From NCBI GenBank assembly GCA_030429605.1, contig JAUIEV010000001.1:62001-126000 (forward strand): a DNA stretch of 64,000 nt, given 5' to 3'. The position numbers and the translations under genes are program-made. The DNA comes from Chlamydiia bacterium (lineage in GTDB: Bacteria > Chlamydiota > Chlamydiia > Chlamydiales > Simkaniaceae). Of this stretch, positions 25,913 through 35,158 are shown one piece after another (the first letter of the stretch is position 1; each line of letters begins with the position of its first letter). The notes beneath the pieces were generated by a model that worked only from the letters and a program-made list of their open reading frames with translations, was not told the DNA's origin and did not search any database.

Positions 25913-28009
25913 ATGACAACAAAACAGAGACCTGCAAAAGACCAACTGCAAAATGTTCGTAACATCGGTATCATGGCTCACATTGATGCTGGGAAAACAA
26001 CTGTAACTGAGCGTATTCTTTTCTATAGCGGTCGATCGCACAAGATTGGGGAAGTCCACGAAGGTGCGGCGACGATGGACTGGATGGAGCAAGAGCAAGA
26101 ACGTGGTATCACTATTACGTCTGCTGCAACTACTGTCTACTGGAAAGAAAGCAAAGTAAACATCATCGATACTCCGGGACACGTTGACTTCACCGTTGAA
26201 GTAGAGCGTTCTCTTCGAGTTTTGGATGGATCTGTCGCTGTTTTCAGTGCTGTTGACGGTGTTCAACCACAGTCTGAGACAGTATGGAGACAAGCAAACA
26301 AGTATGGCGTACCTCGGATCGCTTTCATCAACAAAATGGACCGTGTTGGCGCGGACTATTTTTATTGCATCGACTCGATCAAAGAGAAGCTTCGCGGAAA
26401 CGCTATCGCTGTTCAAGTTCCAATCGGTGCTGAAAACGACTTTAAAGGGGTATGTGACCTTATTTCGATGAAGGCATTCATCTTCCTCGAAGAGTCGCAC
26501 GGCGCTGAATACAAAATTGAAGAGATCCCAGCAGACCTTAAAGACAAGTGTGACGAGCTAAGAGCACAACTTCTTGAAGAGCTTGCAACGATCGATGAGA
26601 CGAACGAAGAGTTCATGATGAAGGTTCTTGAAGATCCAGATTCATTGACTCCGGAAGAGATCCACCCAGTTATTCGAAAAGGTGTGTGTGAAAACCTTAT
26701 TTACCCAGTTCTTTGCGGATCTGCGTTCAAGAACAAAGGGGTACAACCACTTCTTGATGCAGTTGTTGCATGGATGCCATCTCCACTTGACAGAGGAGAG
26801 ATCAAGGGTATCAACATCAAGGATGATTCAGAGTTTTCAATTCAGCCATCTGATGAGAGCCCTCTTTCTGCACTTGCCTTCAAGGTGATGACAGACCCAT
26901 ACGTTGGTCGATTGACATTCGTCCGTGTATACTCAGGTATCATGGAAAAAGGAATGACAGTTATCAACACAACAAAGGGTAAAAAAGAGCGTATCTCTCG
27001 ACTCATCGAAATGCACGCAAACTCCCGTGAAGATAAAGATGAGTTCTTTACAGGTGACATTGCTGCATGTATTGGTCTAAAGTCAACGACGACCGGTGAT
27101 ACACTGTGTGCTGAATCAAACCCACTTCTTCTTGAGAAGATGGAATTCCCTGAGCCTGTTATTTCGATGGCTATTGAGCCAAAATCGAAAGGTGACAGAG
27201 AGAAATTGGGCATGGCTCTTTCAGCGCTTGCTGAAGAAGACCCAACATTCAGAGTGTACACACATGAAGATACCGGACAGACTATCATTGCTGGTATGGG
27301 AGAACTTCACCTGGACATCTTGAAAGATCGAATGCTTCGAGAGTTCAAAGTTGAAGCGAACGTTGGTGCTCCACAAGTTTCTTACAAAGAAACAATTACA
27401 TCACCAGCAAAATCACAAACGAAGTATGTGAAGCAGTCTGGTGGACGTGGTCAGTACGCGCACGTTGAGCTTGAAATTGAGCCAAACGAGCCAGGTAAAG
27501 GAAACGAAGTCGTCAGTAAGATTGTTGGTGGTGTGATTCCGAAAGAATACATCCCAGCATGTATTAAAGGGGTTGAGGAAGGTCTCTCTGGTGGAGTTCT
27601 TGCCGGATATAACCTCGTCGATGTAAAGGCATCGATCGTCTTCGGTTCGTACCACGATGTTGACTCGAATGAGATGGCGTTTAAGATCTGTGCTTCGATG
27701 TCGATTCGAGAAGCATGTAAGGATGCAAAACCTGTTATCCTTGAGCCGATCATGAAAGTGACGATCACAACTCCTGATTCGTACATGGGTGATATCATGG
27801 GTGATGTCAACAGACGACGTGGAAAAGTCATGAACCAAACAACACAACGCGATGTGGTTATTGTTGATGCAGAAGTTCCACTTGCTGAAATGTTTGGCTA
27901 TTCAACAACACTCCGCTCAATGAGCTCTGGCCGTGCATCGTACTCGATGGAGCCAAGCCACTTTGAACGTGTTCCTGCAAAGGTCCAAGAAGAAATAATG
28001 AAGAAATAG
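25913..28009 (+). CDS. fusA: Elongation factor G
   Basis: 698 residues, five-domain translocase GTPase. G1 [13 protein letters not shown], switch [13 protein letters not shown]3 DTPGHVDF and G4 NKMD are all present. Domain IV has the [14 protein letters not shown] segment, and domain V closes the protein with [12 protein letters not shown]. It drives movement of tRNA and mRNA after peptide-bond formation and works with RRF in recycling. It lies 31 bases after rpsG and 16 before rpsJ in the same operon. Codon use looks like the other highly expressed genes here. Confidence 0.98.
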   Translation: MTTKQRPAKDQLQNVRNIGIMAHIDAGKTTVTERILFYSGRSHKIGEVHEGAATMDWMEQEQERGITITSAATTVYWKESKVNIIDTPGHVDFTVEVERSLRVLDGSVAVFSAVDGVQPQSETVWRQANKYGVPRIAFINKMDRVGADYFYCIDSIKEKLRGNAIAVQVPIGAENDFKGVCDLISMKAFIFLEESHGAEYKIEEIPADLKDKCDELRAQLLEELATIDETNEEFMMKVLEDPDSLTPEEIHPVIRKGVCENLIYPVLCGSAFKNKGVQPLLDAVVAWMPSPLDRGEIKGINIKDDSEFSIQPSDESPLSALAFKVMTDPYVGRLTFVRVYSGIMEKGMTVINTTKGKKERISRLIEMHANSREDKDEFFTGDIAACIGLKSTTTGDTLCAESNPLLLEKMEFPEPVISMAIEPKSKGDREKLGMALSALAEEDPTFRVYTHEDTGQTIIAGMGELHLDILKDRMLREFKVEANVGAPQVSYKETITSPAKSQTKYVKQSGGRGQYAHVELEIEPNEPGKGNEVVSKIVGGVIPKEYIPACIKGVEEGLSGGVLAGYNLVDVKASIVFGSYHDVDSNEMAFKICASMSIREACKDAKPVILEPIMKVTITTPDSYMGDIMGDVNRRRGKVMNQTTQRDVVIVDAEVPLAEMFGYSTTLRSMSSGRASYSMEPSHFERVPAKVQEEIMKK

Positions 28010-28025
28010 AAGGGTTTAAAAGACT

Positions 28026-28352
28026 ATGTCAGCAGTAAAACAACAAGAACGAAAAAAGATCCGGATTCGGTTGAAGAGCTACGATCAACGTGCGCTCGAC
28101 AGATCGACATTGGATATCGTTGAGACTGCGAAGCGGACAGGTGCACGTGTAGTTGGCCCTATTCCACTTCCAACGCGTCGTGAGATCGTTACAGTACTTC
28201 GATCACCACACGTTGATAAGAAGTCTCGTGAGCAGTTTGAGCAACGAACACACGTTCGATTGGTCGATATCTTCGATCCAACGCTCGACACGATCGATAA
28301 GTTAAAAGTCCTTCCTGTTGCTGCAGGGGTAGACATCAAAATTAAGGCATAA
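28026..28352 (+). CDS. rpsJ: 30S ribosomal protein S10
   Basis: 108 residues with [45 protein letters not shown] (diagnostic) and [10 protein letters not shown]10 is part of the 30S head and, in other bacteria, partners NusB in antitermination. Its place after fusA rather than at the head of the S10 operon is the chlamydial order (CT436-CT439 block). A strong terminator follows. Confidence 0.97.
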   Translation: MSAVKQQERKKIRIRLKSYDQRALDRSTLDIVETAKRTGARVVGPIPLPTRREIVTVLRSPHVDKKSREQFEQRTHVRLVDIFDPTLDTIDKLKVLPVAAGVDIKIKA

Positions 28353-28401
28353 TTGCCCGTGCTCATATAAAGAGCACACACTTGAGTTTAAGAGGACATT
28401 G

Positions 28402-28438
28402 AGCTGCTGCGTTCCCTTGGGTTTGCGGCAGCTTTTTT
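28402..28438 (+). terminator. Intrinsic terminator of the str operon
   Basis: AGCTGCTGC (28402-28410) pairs with GCGGCAGCT (28425-28433), including one G-T pair, followed by a run of six T. Confidence 0.85.
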
Positions 28439-28454
28439 ATTTTGAGGATGATGT

Positions 28455-28898
28455 ATGGCAGTTGTAACACCAGGTGAGCTCTTTGCTCAGTATTTTATTG
28501 ATTCATATAAAGAAGAGGTCATTCGAGACACGCTTTCAAGAGCCCCTTTTCGCTTGAGAGAAGATGAACTTAACGGTATCGTTGAACACGCCCTCTCTCT
28601 GCCGGATGAATACAGGATGAATACTGTATCAAAGGTGAATTGTCTTGCTCTTGCTTCTCTTTTTTCAGTCGGGCTTGCAATTGGACAATACATTTCTACA
28701 GAAACGAATCTTCCTTCTTTTATATACAAACCTGTGTTCGCTACAAATCTTGGCTCTCCTTTTCTCCTGCTCTACGCTGCTGTGTGCAGTGAGGAGTCGA
28801 CAAGAGAAGCGAGAGAACGAGAATATAAACTTCTTGCTGTCGGAGAATACGCTCTATTTACTGCTCAGCACGGAGGAGTTGCAGCAGAGCTTGTTTAG
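28455..28898 (+). CDS. Hypothetical protein, 147 residues
   Basis: The ATG follows a GAGGATGAT stretch just after the rpsJ terminator. The protein has a charged N-terminal half (YKEEVIRDTLSRAPFRLREDELNGIVEHAL), one or two moderately apolar segments (ALASLFSVGLAIGQY and FATNLGSPFLLLYAAV) that could be membrane-interacting, and a charged stretch STREAREREYKLL. I recognise no family. Its 3' end overlaps the convergent lipoprotein gene by four bases. The short gap after a terminator means it needs its own promoter, which I cannot point to. Confidence 0.55.
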   Translation: MAVVTPGELFAQYFIDSYKEEVIRDTLSRAPFRLREDELNGIVEHALSLPDEYRMNTVSKVNCLALASLFSVGLAIGQYISTETNLPSFIYKPVFATNLGSPFLLLYAAVCSEESTREAREREYKLLAVGEYALFTAQHGGVAAELV

Positions 28899-29233
28899 TA
28901 AAAATTCTCGAACGCGTCGTCAGAGTATATTTTTTGATACCCAGGCGGGTTTGTCACCTTGACATACTTTCCGATCACTTTGCCGTCTCGGACAACAAGA
29001 AAATACCGTTTGACCTGAACTGTTTGTGTGCCAATATCAAGGCGTTCAATGTATTCAAGGATTTCACTGTCGTGCTTGTGCGAGTGAATTGCATATGGAG
29101 GACCATACTGCCGCTCAACAACTTCTTGAGGAGTTCCAATGTCAATTTCTGCAAACTGTTCTCTTCCCATCATCTGGTAATGACCGCTGCAAGAAGCTAA
29201 GCCAAGGAGCACTAAAAAGAAAAGTCGCTTCAT
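28895..29233 (-). CDS. BamE/SmpA-like outer-membrane lipoprotein
   Basis: 112 residues. The signal peptide MKRLFFLVLLGLASC has a good lipobox with Cys15. The mature part FAEIDIGTPQEVVERQYGPP ... YIERLDIG ... VKRYFLVVRDGKVIGKYV has the SmpA/OmlA pattern: a G-x-x-x-x-x-V-x-x-x-x-G-x-P helix turn followed by beta strands. BamE supports the beta-barrel assembly machine, which fits an organism with many MOMP-like barrels. The sequence is divergent, so the exact role is inferred. It follows the 148-residue gene on the same strand, with 39 bases between. Confidence 0.65.
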   Translation of the reverse strand: MKRLFFLVLLGLASCSGHYQMMGREQFAEIDIGTPQEVVERQYGPPYAIHSHKHDSEILEYIERLDIGTQTVQVKRYFLVVRDGKVIGKYVKVTNPPGYQKIYSDDAFENFY

Positions 29234-29272
29234 TGTATTCCCTCTTTACTCAGATAAAAAGGAGGTGCCTCG

Positions 29273-29719
29273 TTATTGAGAAACCTGCTTCCACACTCTG
29301 CCGTGAATGACTGTTCTGAAGTCGTCATTTGTTGCATACTCTGCATGCATCACATACTCATCTTCTTGAGTACGTTCATAGAATTCAAACCCCTCGAATC
29401 CATGCTCGGGCATCCGAAATTCCCATGCAATAACTTCTTCACTCTTTATTCCTGAACCTATAACACGACCCAGGGATTGATTTTCAAGCTCAATATTAAA
29501 ATTTCCGCTTGATATATCAGAAAAAACAAACTCATTCAACATAAGGTCTGACAAACCAGCCACTTGAATTTCTTGTACACATTCAAGATTTCCCCCCTTG
29601 TCCGATTCAGGAATTTTCCATCTCGTATAAAACGAGAGGCTTTCATCCATCATGCTGAGTTTAATCTTGCCCTCTCCAAGCCAGTGCCCTGGTTGAAAAA
29701 TAAATGTATGGTTTTTCAT
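29273..29719 (-). CDS. Hypothetical protein downstream of rodA, 148 residues
   Basis: I start it at MKNHTFIFQPGHWLGEG because the preceding bases (TAGGATACGGC) overlap the rodA stop region with plausible coupling, while longer versions run inside rodA. It has no signal peptide and looks like a soluble all-beta protein: PGHWLGEGKIKL, SFYTRWKIPE, WEFRMPEHGFEGFEFYERTQEDEY, FRTVIHGRVWKQ. The pattern of alternating strands with Trp/Tyr resembles lipocalin-like or DUF1579-type barrels, without certainty. It is co-transcribed with rodA (gap of eight bases). Confidence 0.55.
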   Translation of the reverse strand: MKNHTFIFQPGHWLGEGKIKLSMMDESLSFYTRWKIPESDKGGNLECVQEIQVAGLSDLMLNEFVFSDISSGNFNIELENQSLGRVIGSGIKSEEVIAWEFRMPEHGFEGFEFYERTQEDEYVMHAEYATNDDFRTVIHGRVWKQVSQ

Positions 29720-29727
29720 GCCGTATC

Positions 29728-30855
29728 CTAAAACATAAAGCGCCTCGTATAGACGCTTTGTAAAATTCCAAGAGCCATCATTGCTGCTATAACTGATGAG
29801 CCTCCAGATGTCACTAATAATAATGGAACACCAGTAATGGGTAAAACGCCACACATCATTCCAACATTAATAATAACATGAATGGCAATATAGACGGAAA
29901 TACCGGCTGACAAAACACGCCCAAAATAATCTTTTGCAACAGCAGTAATCTGACAACTCATATAAATTAAAAAATAATAACACAAGAGGAGAACCAGCCC
30001 TCCTATCAAGCCAAATTCTTCTGTAAAAGCCGGAAACACTGAATCTGTATAGGCAAACGGAAGCCAATGTTGTGCTGTGTATTCACTTTTGTTCCATCCA
30101 CTTCCAGTCAAACTCCCCAGGGCTATCGCTGTCTGCGCAGCATTTTGGTGGTAATTGTTTGGACTCAGCCGCTCATACTGATACTCTTTCATGAAAGTTG
30201 TCATAGTTGGCTTCAGCTCTTCATGATCGAGGAAACCAAGCAGCATAGCCACTGTAAATCCAAGCAAAAGCAACCCAAGCCAGCTCATTATCACAACCAC
30301 TTTTTTATTCACTTCTCCAAAGTAAAACATCACAAGTGTCATTGGATAGAGTATAAGTGCTGAACCTAAGTCTGGCTGCTTCAAAATGAGCAAAAATGGA
30401 ATGCCTACAAGGATGCCTCCTTGAACGACGATGCGCCAATCCCTTCTCGTGTGCGCCTTCATTTCCAAAAAAGAACTTAATGTGATGACGATGATGAGTT
30501 TAGCAAATTCTGAGGGCTGAAGAGCGATGGGAAGAAAAGGAACTCTATACCACCTGTGCACATTTTGAATCGGTGTCGTAAAAAAAAGCCCGACCAGCAT
30601 GAGGAGCATTCCACCGTATAATACCCAGGTCCATTTCCTTAAATAGTGGTAATCAAGGGCCGCAAAAAAAAGATACACAAGAGTCCCAATAGCAAACCAA
30701 CGGATCTGAGAATAGACAAGCGGTGTAAAAAACGTTGCCGACTCCCTTTCCGATGATGCAGATGAGATAATGAGGAGCGATGCTAACATCAGAAAAAAAA
30801 GAATAGGAAGCGACTTGATATCTATTCGCTTTAACACGGTGACGTCTATGAGCAT
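29728..30855 (-). CDS. rodA: RodA/MrdB-type SEDS peptidoglycan glycosyltransferase
   Basis: 375 residues from MLIDVTVLKRIDIKSLP. About ten membrane helices are visible, and SEDS signatures include WFAIGTLVYLFFAALDY, IALQPSEFAKL, ILKQPDLGSALILYP and LLVTSGGSSVIAAMMALGI at the C-terminus. RodA polymerises glycan strands with class-B PBPs in elongation; chlamydiae use SEDS proteins for division-ring peptidoglycan. Longer N-terminal extensions are possible but would overlap birA. Gene order rodA-birA matches CT726-CT725. It is divergent from birA, with fewer than 50 bases between the starts, so the promoters must be back to back. Confidence 0.9.
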   Translation of the reverse strand: MLIDVTVLKRIDIKSLPILFFLMLASLLIISSASSERESATFFTPLVYSQIRWFAIGTLVYLFFAALDYHYLRKWTWVLYGGMLLMLVGLFFTTPIQNVHRWYRVPFLPIALQPSEFAKLIIVITLSSFLEMKAHTRRDWRIVVQGGILVGIPFLLILKQPDLGSALILYPMTLVMFYFGEVNKKVVVIMSWLGLLLLGFTVAMLLGFLDHEELKPTMTTFMKEYQYERLSPNNYHQNAAQTAIALGSLTGSGWNKSEYTAQHWLPFAYTDSVFPAFTEEFGLIGGLVLLLCYYFLIYMSCQITAVAKDYFGRVLSAGISVYIAIHVIINVGMMCGVLPITGVPLLLVTSGGSSVIAAMMALGILQSVYTRRFMF

Positions 30856-30901
30856 TGTTATTCTATACCAACAAATGAAAAAAAAAGCTATGCTGCACGG
30901 C

Positions 30902-31579
30902 ATGAAATGTATTGAATTATCTGAAACCACCTCAACACAAACATACCTTAAAAACCGGATTGACTCTCTTCAAGACACCCCATGGATTGCTGTTTCTGCA
31001 TCGCAGCAAACCGGTGGATATGGAAGACGAAAAACCGGGTGGGTAGCACCTCCAGGCAAAGGACTCCTTTTAAGCGTTCTCTCCCCCTTTCCCCCATCTC
31101 CTCAAACAGCTCTCGTTGCCTCTCTTTCTCTTGCAACGACGCTCCACTCGTTAGGATTCACTCCAACAATTAAATGGCCAAATGACATTTTACTTCGAGG
31201 AAAAAAAGTCGCGGGCCTTCTTGTTGAAGGCTGTTCCAACCGCTCACTTGTTGGTATTGGTGTCAATGTACTTCATACAGAAAAAGACCTTCAACCTGTC
31301 GACCAGCCTGCAACCAGCCTCCTAGCAGAGGGCAAAACCGTCTCTATTTTAGACGTTCGAACGCCTCTTCTTTCACAGCTTGAAGAAGACCTTACGCTCT
31401 TAGAGTCACAAGGGTTTTCCCATTTTCATGAGACGTACATGGAGCTGCTTGGCCTCTCTGCCGGTGATAGCTTTCAGCTTCGGTATAGTGGCGAAATCAA
31501 AACAGCTCTTTTCCACACGCTCACTCCTGAGGGCTATCTGATTGTAGACATCGATGGAGAGCGAAAGCGGATTGCCTAG
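30902..31579 (+). CDS. birA: Biotin-[acetyl-CoA-carboxylase] ligase
   Basis: About 225 residues. Catalytic motifs: SQQTGGYGRRKTGWVAPPGKGL (biotinyl-AMP loop region), IKWPNDILLRGKKVAGLLVEG (lysine of the active site) and VGIGVNV. There is no N-terminal helix-turn-helix, so it is a monofunctional ligase rather than a repressor. It attaches biotin to the acetyl-CoA carboxylase carrier protein for fatty-acid synthesis. Three in-frame ATGs (30875, 30890, 30902) precede MKCIELSETTSTQ; I use the last because homologues begin near this sequence. A start at 30875 is equally open. It converges with the NifU-like gene, with one base between the stops. Confidence 0.9.
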   Translation: MKCIELSETTSTQTYLKNRIDSLQDTPWIAVSASQQTGGYGRRKTGWVAPPGKGLLLSVLSPFPPSPQTALVASLSLATTLHSLGFTPTIKWPNDILLRGKKVAGLLVEGCSNRSLVGIGVNVLHTEKDLQPVDQPATSLLAEGKTVSILDVRTPLLSQLEEDLTLLESQGFSHFHETYMELLGLSAGDSFQLRYSGEIKTALFHTLTPEGYLIVDIDGERKRIA

Positions 31580-31580
31580 C

Positions 31581-32351
31581 TCACGACTCCATAAACTGAG
31601 CAAGGAAACTTTCATCAGGAGAGACCTGTAAATGAGGATGCACTTTTGCTCTCAGAATTCGAGTAATAGCGTCCAGCGTTCCTCCAATTGAGGAAGGACA
31701 GGTTGTACACGCTCCTTGATACGCAATGATCAGCTCAATCTCATTTTTTAGCTCGACAACTTCGATACCACCCGCATCAAGTTCGATGTATGGGCGAACG
31801 TCTTTATCCAGCACATACCGAATCAACGCAAGTCGCTCTTCATGCGTCATTGACTCGTATTCTGGAAGCTCTCCCGCTTCTAACTGATCAAATTCTACAG
31901 GTGATTGAGGGACTGATGTATCAAGCGGAATATCCAAACACTGCACAGCAGCAGCAAGGAGTGCATCGACAACAAGATTAACGTAGCTATAAAAATCTGC
32001 AGGAAGTGTTGTTTCTGTGTTTTCAACAAGGTTTGTAATGTAGTCAGCGTTGATTCTTCGAAGCTGATCATATGTTTTTCGCAAGGCATCTTTGCAGACG
32101 AGTTCTGCAAGAGCAGTTGCTGCAGGGTGTGTAAATGATGAAAACTTTGCATCTGCGACAACACCATCTTCCTCATCGACGAGAAGGTGAATTTCTAGGC
32201 ATTGATCACCAATATCTGAATACCCTATAACATGCCTCATCCCTTCTGATTGGACCAACTTCCCCATCATTCGAGGAAGCGCTGCACATTTTTGAAACGC
32301 GCGAGAGCATGTAAGCAGCGGATGATATGGGAGAAATGGAACTTTTGTCAT
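31581..32351 (-). CDS. NifU-like protein: degenerate IscU-like part plus NFU domain
   Basis: 256 residues. The N-terminal ~140 residues align with the IscU scaffold fold (RHVIGYSDIGDQCLEIHLLVDEEDGVVADAKFSSF), but all three cluster-ligand cysteines are replaced: the ACGD site reads DIGD, FGCGSA reads FTHPAA, and HCS reads YSY/YVN. The C-terminal ~75 residues are an NFU domain with the intact cluster motif GACTTCPSS. It is therefore more likely a cluster carrier than a primary scaffold. It overlaps the NifS-like gene by four bases (ATGA), so the pair is coupled. The neighbourhood equals CT720-CT722 of Chlamydia as I recall it. Confidence 0.8.
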   Translation of the reverse strand: MTKVPFLPYHPLLTCSRAFQKCAALPRMMGKLVQSEGMRHVIGYSDIGDQCLEIHLLVDEEDGVVADAKFSSFTHPAATALAELVCKDALRKTYDQLRRINADYITNLVENTETTLPADFYSYVNLVVDALLAAAVQCLDIPLDTSVPQSPVEFDQLEAGELPEYESMTHEERLALIRYVLDKDVRPYIELDAGGIEVVELKNEIELIIAYQGACTTCPSSIGGTLDAITRILRAKVHPHLQVSPDESFLAQFMES

Positions 32352-33502
32352 TGAGTCACTACCCTTCCTTTTTCAAGACGTGTATAGGTTTCTTCTATGA
32401 GGTGTACTGCACTTCGTATGTCGTCTTCGGTTGTTTCATACGAAAACGAAAAGGAAAGTGCTGAACACGCTGCACTGTGCTCGACGCCGCTCGATTCAAG
32501 GACTCGGTCTATTGCTTGGTGCACACCCCCTCCACGAGAGACATACACACCTTGATGGCAAAGTGAAAACTGCATTTGTTCAGAGTGTACTCCAGGAAAA
32601 GAGACCACAGACACGTGCGGGAGCCTCTCATTCTCTTGAAAGAAGATGCGGGCTGACGGAAGCTTTTCTTGGATGAGTGATTCAAACAGATCTCGGAGTC
32701 GAATCATTTCAACACACATGTGGTCTGCATGGGAAGCGTTTTCACGAAGCGCAGCTTCAAGCGCGGCAAATCCTGGGTAATTGAATACCCCTCCTCGAGC
32801 TCCATCTTGCTGCAGCACATCGGGAAACAGCGCAGGAAGCTCCGATCCCCTTTTTGAAATCAGCAGCCCCGTACCATATGGCGCATGAAGGCGCGCCCCA
32901 TCAAGGGTCAAGTAGTCTATCGGTAGATCTTGAAAGTGAAAGTACATTTTTCCAAACATTTCAGTCGCATCAATATGAAGAAGCACACCTTCCTCTTCGC
33001 AAAGTTCAGCAAGCTCCCATATAGGATGAATGATCCCCGTCAAGCCGTGTCCCCACGAAAGTGACACGATAGCCGTTCTCGGCGTGATAGAGGAACGCAA
33101 GAGCTCTTTTGTACACACACCACCCGTTTCTTTCACATCAACGAATTGAGGAACCATGTGAAACTCTGCAAGTTCTTCTGCTGCGAGGAGGATGGGAGCC
33201 TCATCCGTAGAAAGATGCAAAATTTGATTCTTCCCATATTGAAGCATTGATTCTTTGTAGACTCCTCGAAAAATCTGCGCTATCGACTCATTCGAGCAAG
33301 AGGTAAAAAAGCATTTATCCGTGTCTCTCCATCCAAGAAGCGTTTGAAGAGAGGCGTATTTTTGTTCTATAAGGGATCGTACAGGTGCTCTTTCATATGG
33401 AGCACTGACACACTGCCAATTGCTTGTTGCCTCGACATACTCCTTCAGCGCGTAGTCACTCGGCCGGGCAGCAGTCGCATTGTCAAAGTATTTGCTTGTC
33501 AT
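32348..33502 (-). CDS. NifS-like aminotransferase-fold protein lacking catalytic residues
   Basis: 384 residues with the class-V aminotransferase layout: YFDNATAARPSDYALKEYV at the start, TSCSNESIAQIFRGV, SLSWGHGLTGIIHPI, HIDATEMFGK (the PLP-stacking Asp region) and SFSYETTEDDI near the end. Where cysteine desulfurases have S-x-H-K binding PLP, this reads LDGARLHAP, with Arg204 in place of Lys. Where they carry the sulfur-accepting Cys (SGSAC), it reads SRGGGVHQ, with Val327. Without both residues normal desulfurase activity is not expected, and a working SufS is encoded at 58.4 kb. Operon: gpmA-nifS-nifU, each overlapping by four bases. Confidence 0.82.
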   Translation of the reverse strand: MTSKYFDNATAARPSDYALKEYVEATSNWQCVSAPYERAPVRSLIEQKYASLQTLLGWRDTDKCFFTSCSNESIAQIFRGVYKESMLQYGKNQILHLSTDEAPILLAAEELAEFHMVPQFVDVKETGGVCTKELLRSSITPRTAIVSLSWGHGLTGIIHPIWELAELCEEEGVLLHIDATEMFGKMYFHFQDLPIDYLTLDGARLHAPYGTGLLISKRGSELPALFPDVLQQDGARGGVFNYPGFAALEAALRENASHADHMCVEMIRLRDLFESLIQEKLPSARIFFQENERLPHVSVVSFPGVHSEQMQFSLCHQGVYVSRGGGVHQAIDRVLESSGVEHSAACSALSFSFSYETTEDDIRSAVHLIEETYTRLEKGRVVTQ

Positions 33503-34179
33503 ATCTCACATTTCGTAAATCTTTTGTCCGCAAAAGTATAGCAGATCGGCTCGCCTGTGGGAATTTCTAATTCTAAAACTTTTTCTTTGGAAAGCCCATC
33601 GAGGTGCATCACAAGTGAACGGAGTGAGTTTCCATGCGCAGAGAGTAAAATATTTTTTCCGTCTTCAAGGAGCGGAAGGATTGTTTCTTGAAAGTATGGA
33701 ATTGCTCTCTCGGCAGTCATCTCTAAGCTTTCTCCTTCAGGAGGAGAGACATCGTAACTCCTTCTCCATATGTGAACCTGCTTTTCTCCATATTTTTTTC
33801 GGGTATCATCTTTATTTAACCCTTGCAGGTTCCCATACATCCGCTCATTGAGCTGCCACGCTATTGTGACAGGAATAATATCTTGTGCTGCAGCTTCTCC
33901 ATGGATCTCTCCCCATGATGAGAGTTTTTCCGATTCAGGATGTTGCACAACGGGTGTTTTCCCCTCATCGTGAACAGACATCGCGACATATGCTGTCATT
34001 TGTGCCCGGCACAACGTGGAAACAAAAATGTGATCGAACGGAATATGCTTCATCCGCTCCCCAGCATGTAAGGCTTCATCAATGCCTTTTCGGCTGAGTG
34101 GTACATCGACCCACCCACAAAAAATATTTTTTTTATTCCAGAGTGATTGACCGTGACGGATAAGAACTAATTGAGACAT
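33499..34179 (-). CDS. gpmA: 2,3-bisphosphoglycerate-dependent phosphoglycerate mutase
   Basis: 226 residues of the histidine phosphatase superfamily. LVLIRHGQSLWNKKNIFCGWVDVPLS holds the phospho-accepting His, ERMYGNLQGLNKDDTRKKYG the acid/base Glu, and SAHGNSLRSL the second His. It interconverts 3- and 2-phosphoglycerate in glycolysis. There is a longer loop before the ERMYG motif (VVQHPESEKLSSWGEIHGEAAAQD) than in E. coli GpmA. It is first in the three-gene transcript with the NifS/NifU-like genes (four-base overlap). The gap to rluB (34180-34403) holds the divergent promoters; I see no certain boxes. Confidence 0.93.
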   Translation of the reverse strand: MSQLVLIRHGQSLWNKKNIFCGWVDVPLSRKGIDEALHAGERMKHIPFDHIFVSTLCRAQMTAYVAMSVHDEGKTPVVQHPESEKLSSWGEIHGEAAAQDIIPVTIAWQLNERMYGNLQGLNKDDTRKKYGEKQVHIWRRSYDVSPPEGESLEMTAERAIPYFQETILPLLEDGKNILLSAHGNSLRSLVMHLDGLSKEKVLELEIPTGEPICYTFADKRFTKCEI

Positions 34180-34403
34180 ATGTGTATGACTTCCACTTTT
34201 TTAGATAGTATTCATACGCTATCAAAGAAGTCTTTAACGAGCAATCATGCAAAGAGCACTTATGACGCCTTTGGGACGTGTACACAACAGTTTCAAATAT
34301 TTTTTACAACTTAGATTTCCCTTTGATTCCTTTGGCTCAAACAGTTTATGAAACTGATTTCTTTCTCTTTTCCAGAATGCACCGTATACCGTATACTTTA
34401 GCC

Positions 34404-35102
34404 ATGGAAAATCGCTTAAGTAAAGTTTTAGCAGCATCAGGTGTCGCTTCTCGTAGAGCATGCGAGGCGCTTATCTCTGATGGCAATGTCACCGTGAATG
34501 GAAAGAAAATTTTTGTTCCTCAAACGTTCGTCACCCTTGGCAAAGATGATATTCGGGTCAATGGTCAAAAAATTGACGGGAAAGCAGGGAAAAAATATTT
34601 TATTCTTAATAAACCGAAAGGTTTTATCTGCACGAATTTAGTCGAAGATCGAAAAAAACGTGTTGTTGATATCTTTGTAGAAGAAGGGGCTCGCCTTTTT
34701 ACTGTAGGGAGACTTGATCGAGACACAACAGGACTTCTGCTTGTGACCAATGATGGTCATTTTGCAAACAGCGTTATCCACCCTTCTGCAAACCTTCAGA
34801 AAGAATACATCGTCAAAGTCGGTCAGGAAATTACTGATGAGCACCTCAAAGCCGTTTCAAAAGGGACGCTTATTGAGGGCACGTGGATTAAACCAAAAAA
34901 AGTGGCAAAAATCCGAAAAGGCACGTTAAAGGTTGTGGTCAAAGAAGGGAAAAAACGGGAAGTGCGGCTGCTTGTTCAAAACGCCGGTATGACAATCCGT
35001 TCACTCCACCGAGTCCGAATTGGAGGTCTACGTCTTGGAGACATTCCTGAAGGGACATATAGAGAAATGACAGAAACTGAAAAACGTGTGATTTTTGAGT
35101 AG
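34404..35102 (+). CDS. rluB: RluB/RsuA-family rRNA pseudouridine synthase
   Basis: 232 residues from MENRLSKVLAASGVASRRACEAL, an S4 RNA-binding domain (1-60). The catalytic domain follows with GRLDRDTTGLLLVTNDG, where the first Asp is the nucleophile, and LLVQNAGMTIRSLHRVRIGGL near the end. Longer in-frame starts upstream give an unrelated apolar tail and are unlikely. Family members modify 23S (RluB, near the peptidyl-transferase centre) or 16S rRNA (RsuA); the choice is not certain. It corresponds to yjbC (CT723) in the chlamydial neighbourhood. Confidence 0.9.
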   Translation: MENRLSKVLAASGVASRRACEALISDGNVTVNGKKIFVPQTFVTLGKDDIRVNGQKIDGKAGKKYFILNKPKGFICTNLVEDRKKRVVDIFVEEGARLFTVGRLDRDTTGLLLVTNDGHFANSVIHPSANLQKEYIVKVGQEITDEHLKAVSKGTLIEGTWIKPKKVAKIRKGTLKVVVKEGKKREVRLLVQNAGMTIRSLHRVRIGGLRLGDIPEGTYREMTETEKRVIFE

Positions 35103-35158
35103 TTTTTTTTCGCGACTTTTCATACAATAACGAGCCTTAGAACAAGTTTTTTGAGACT

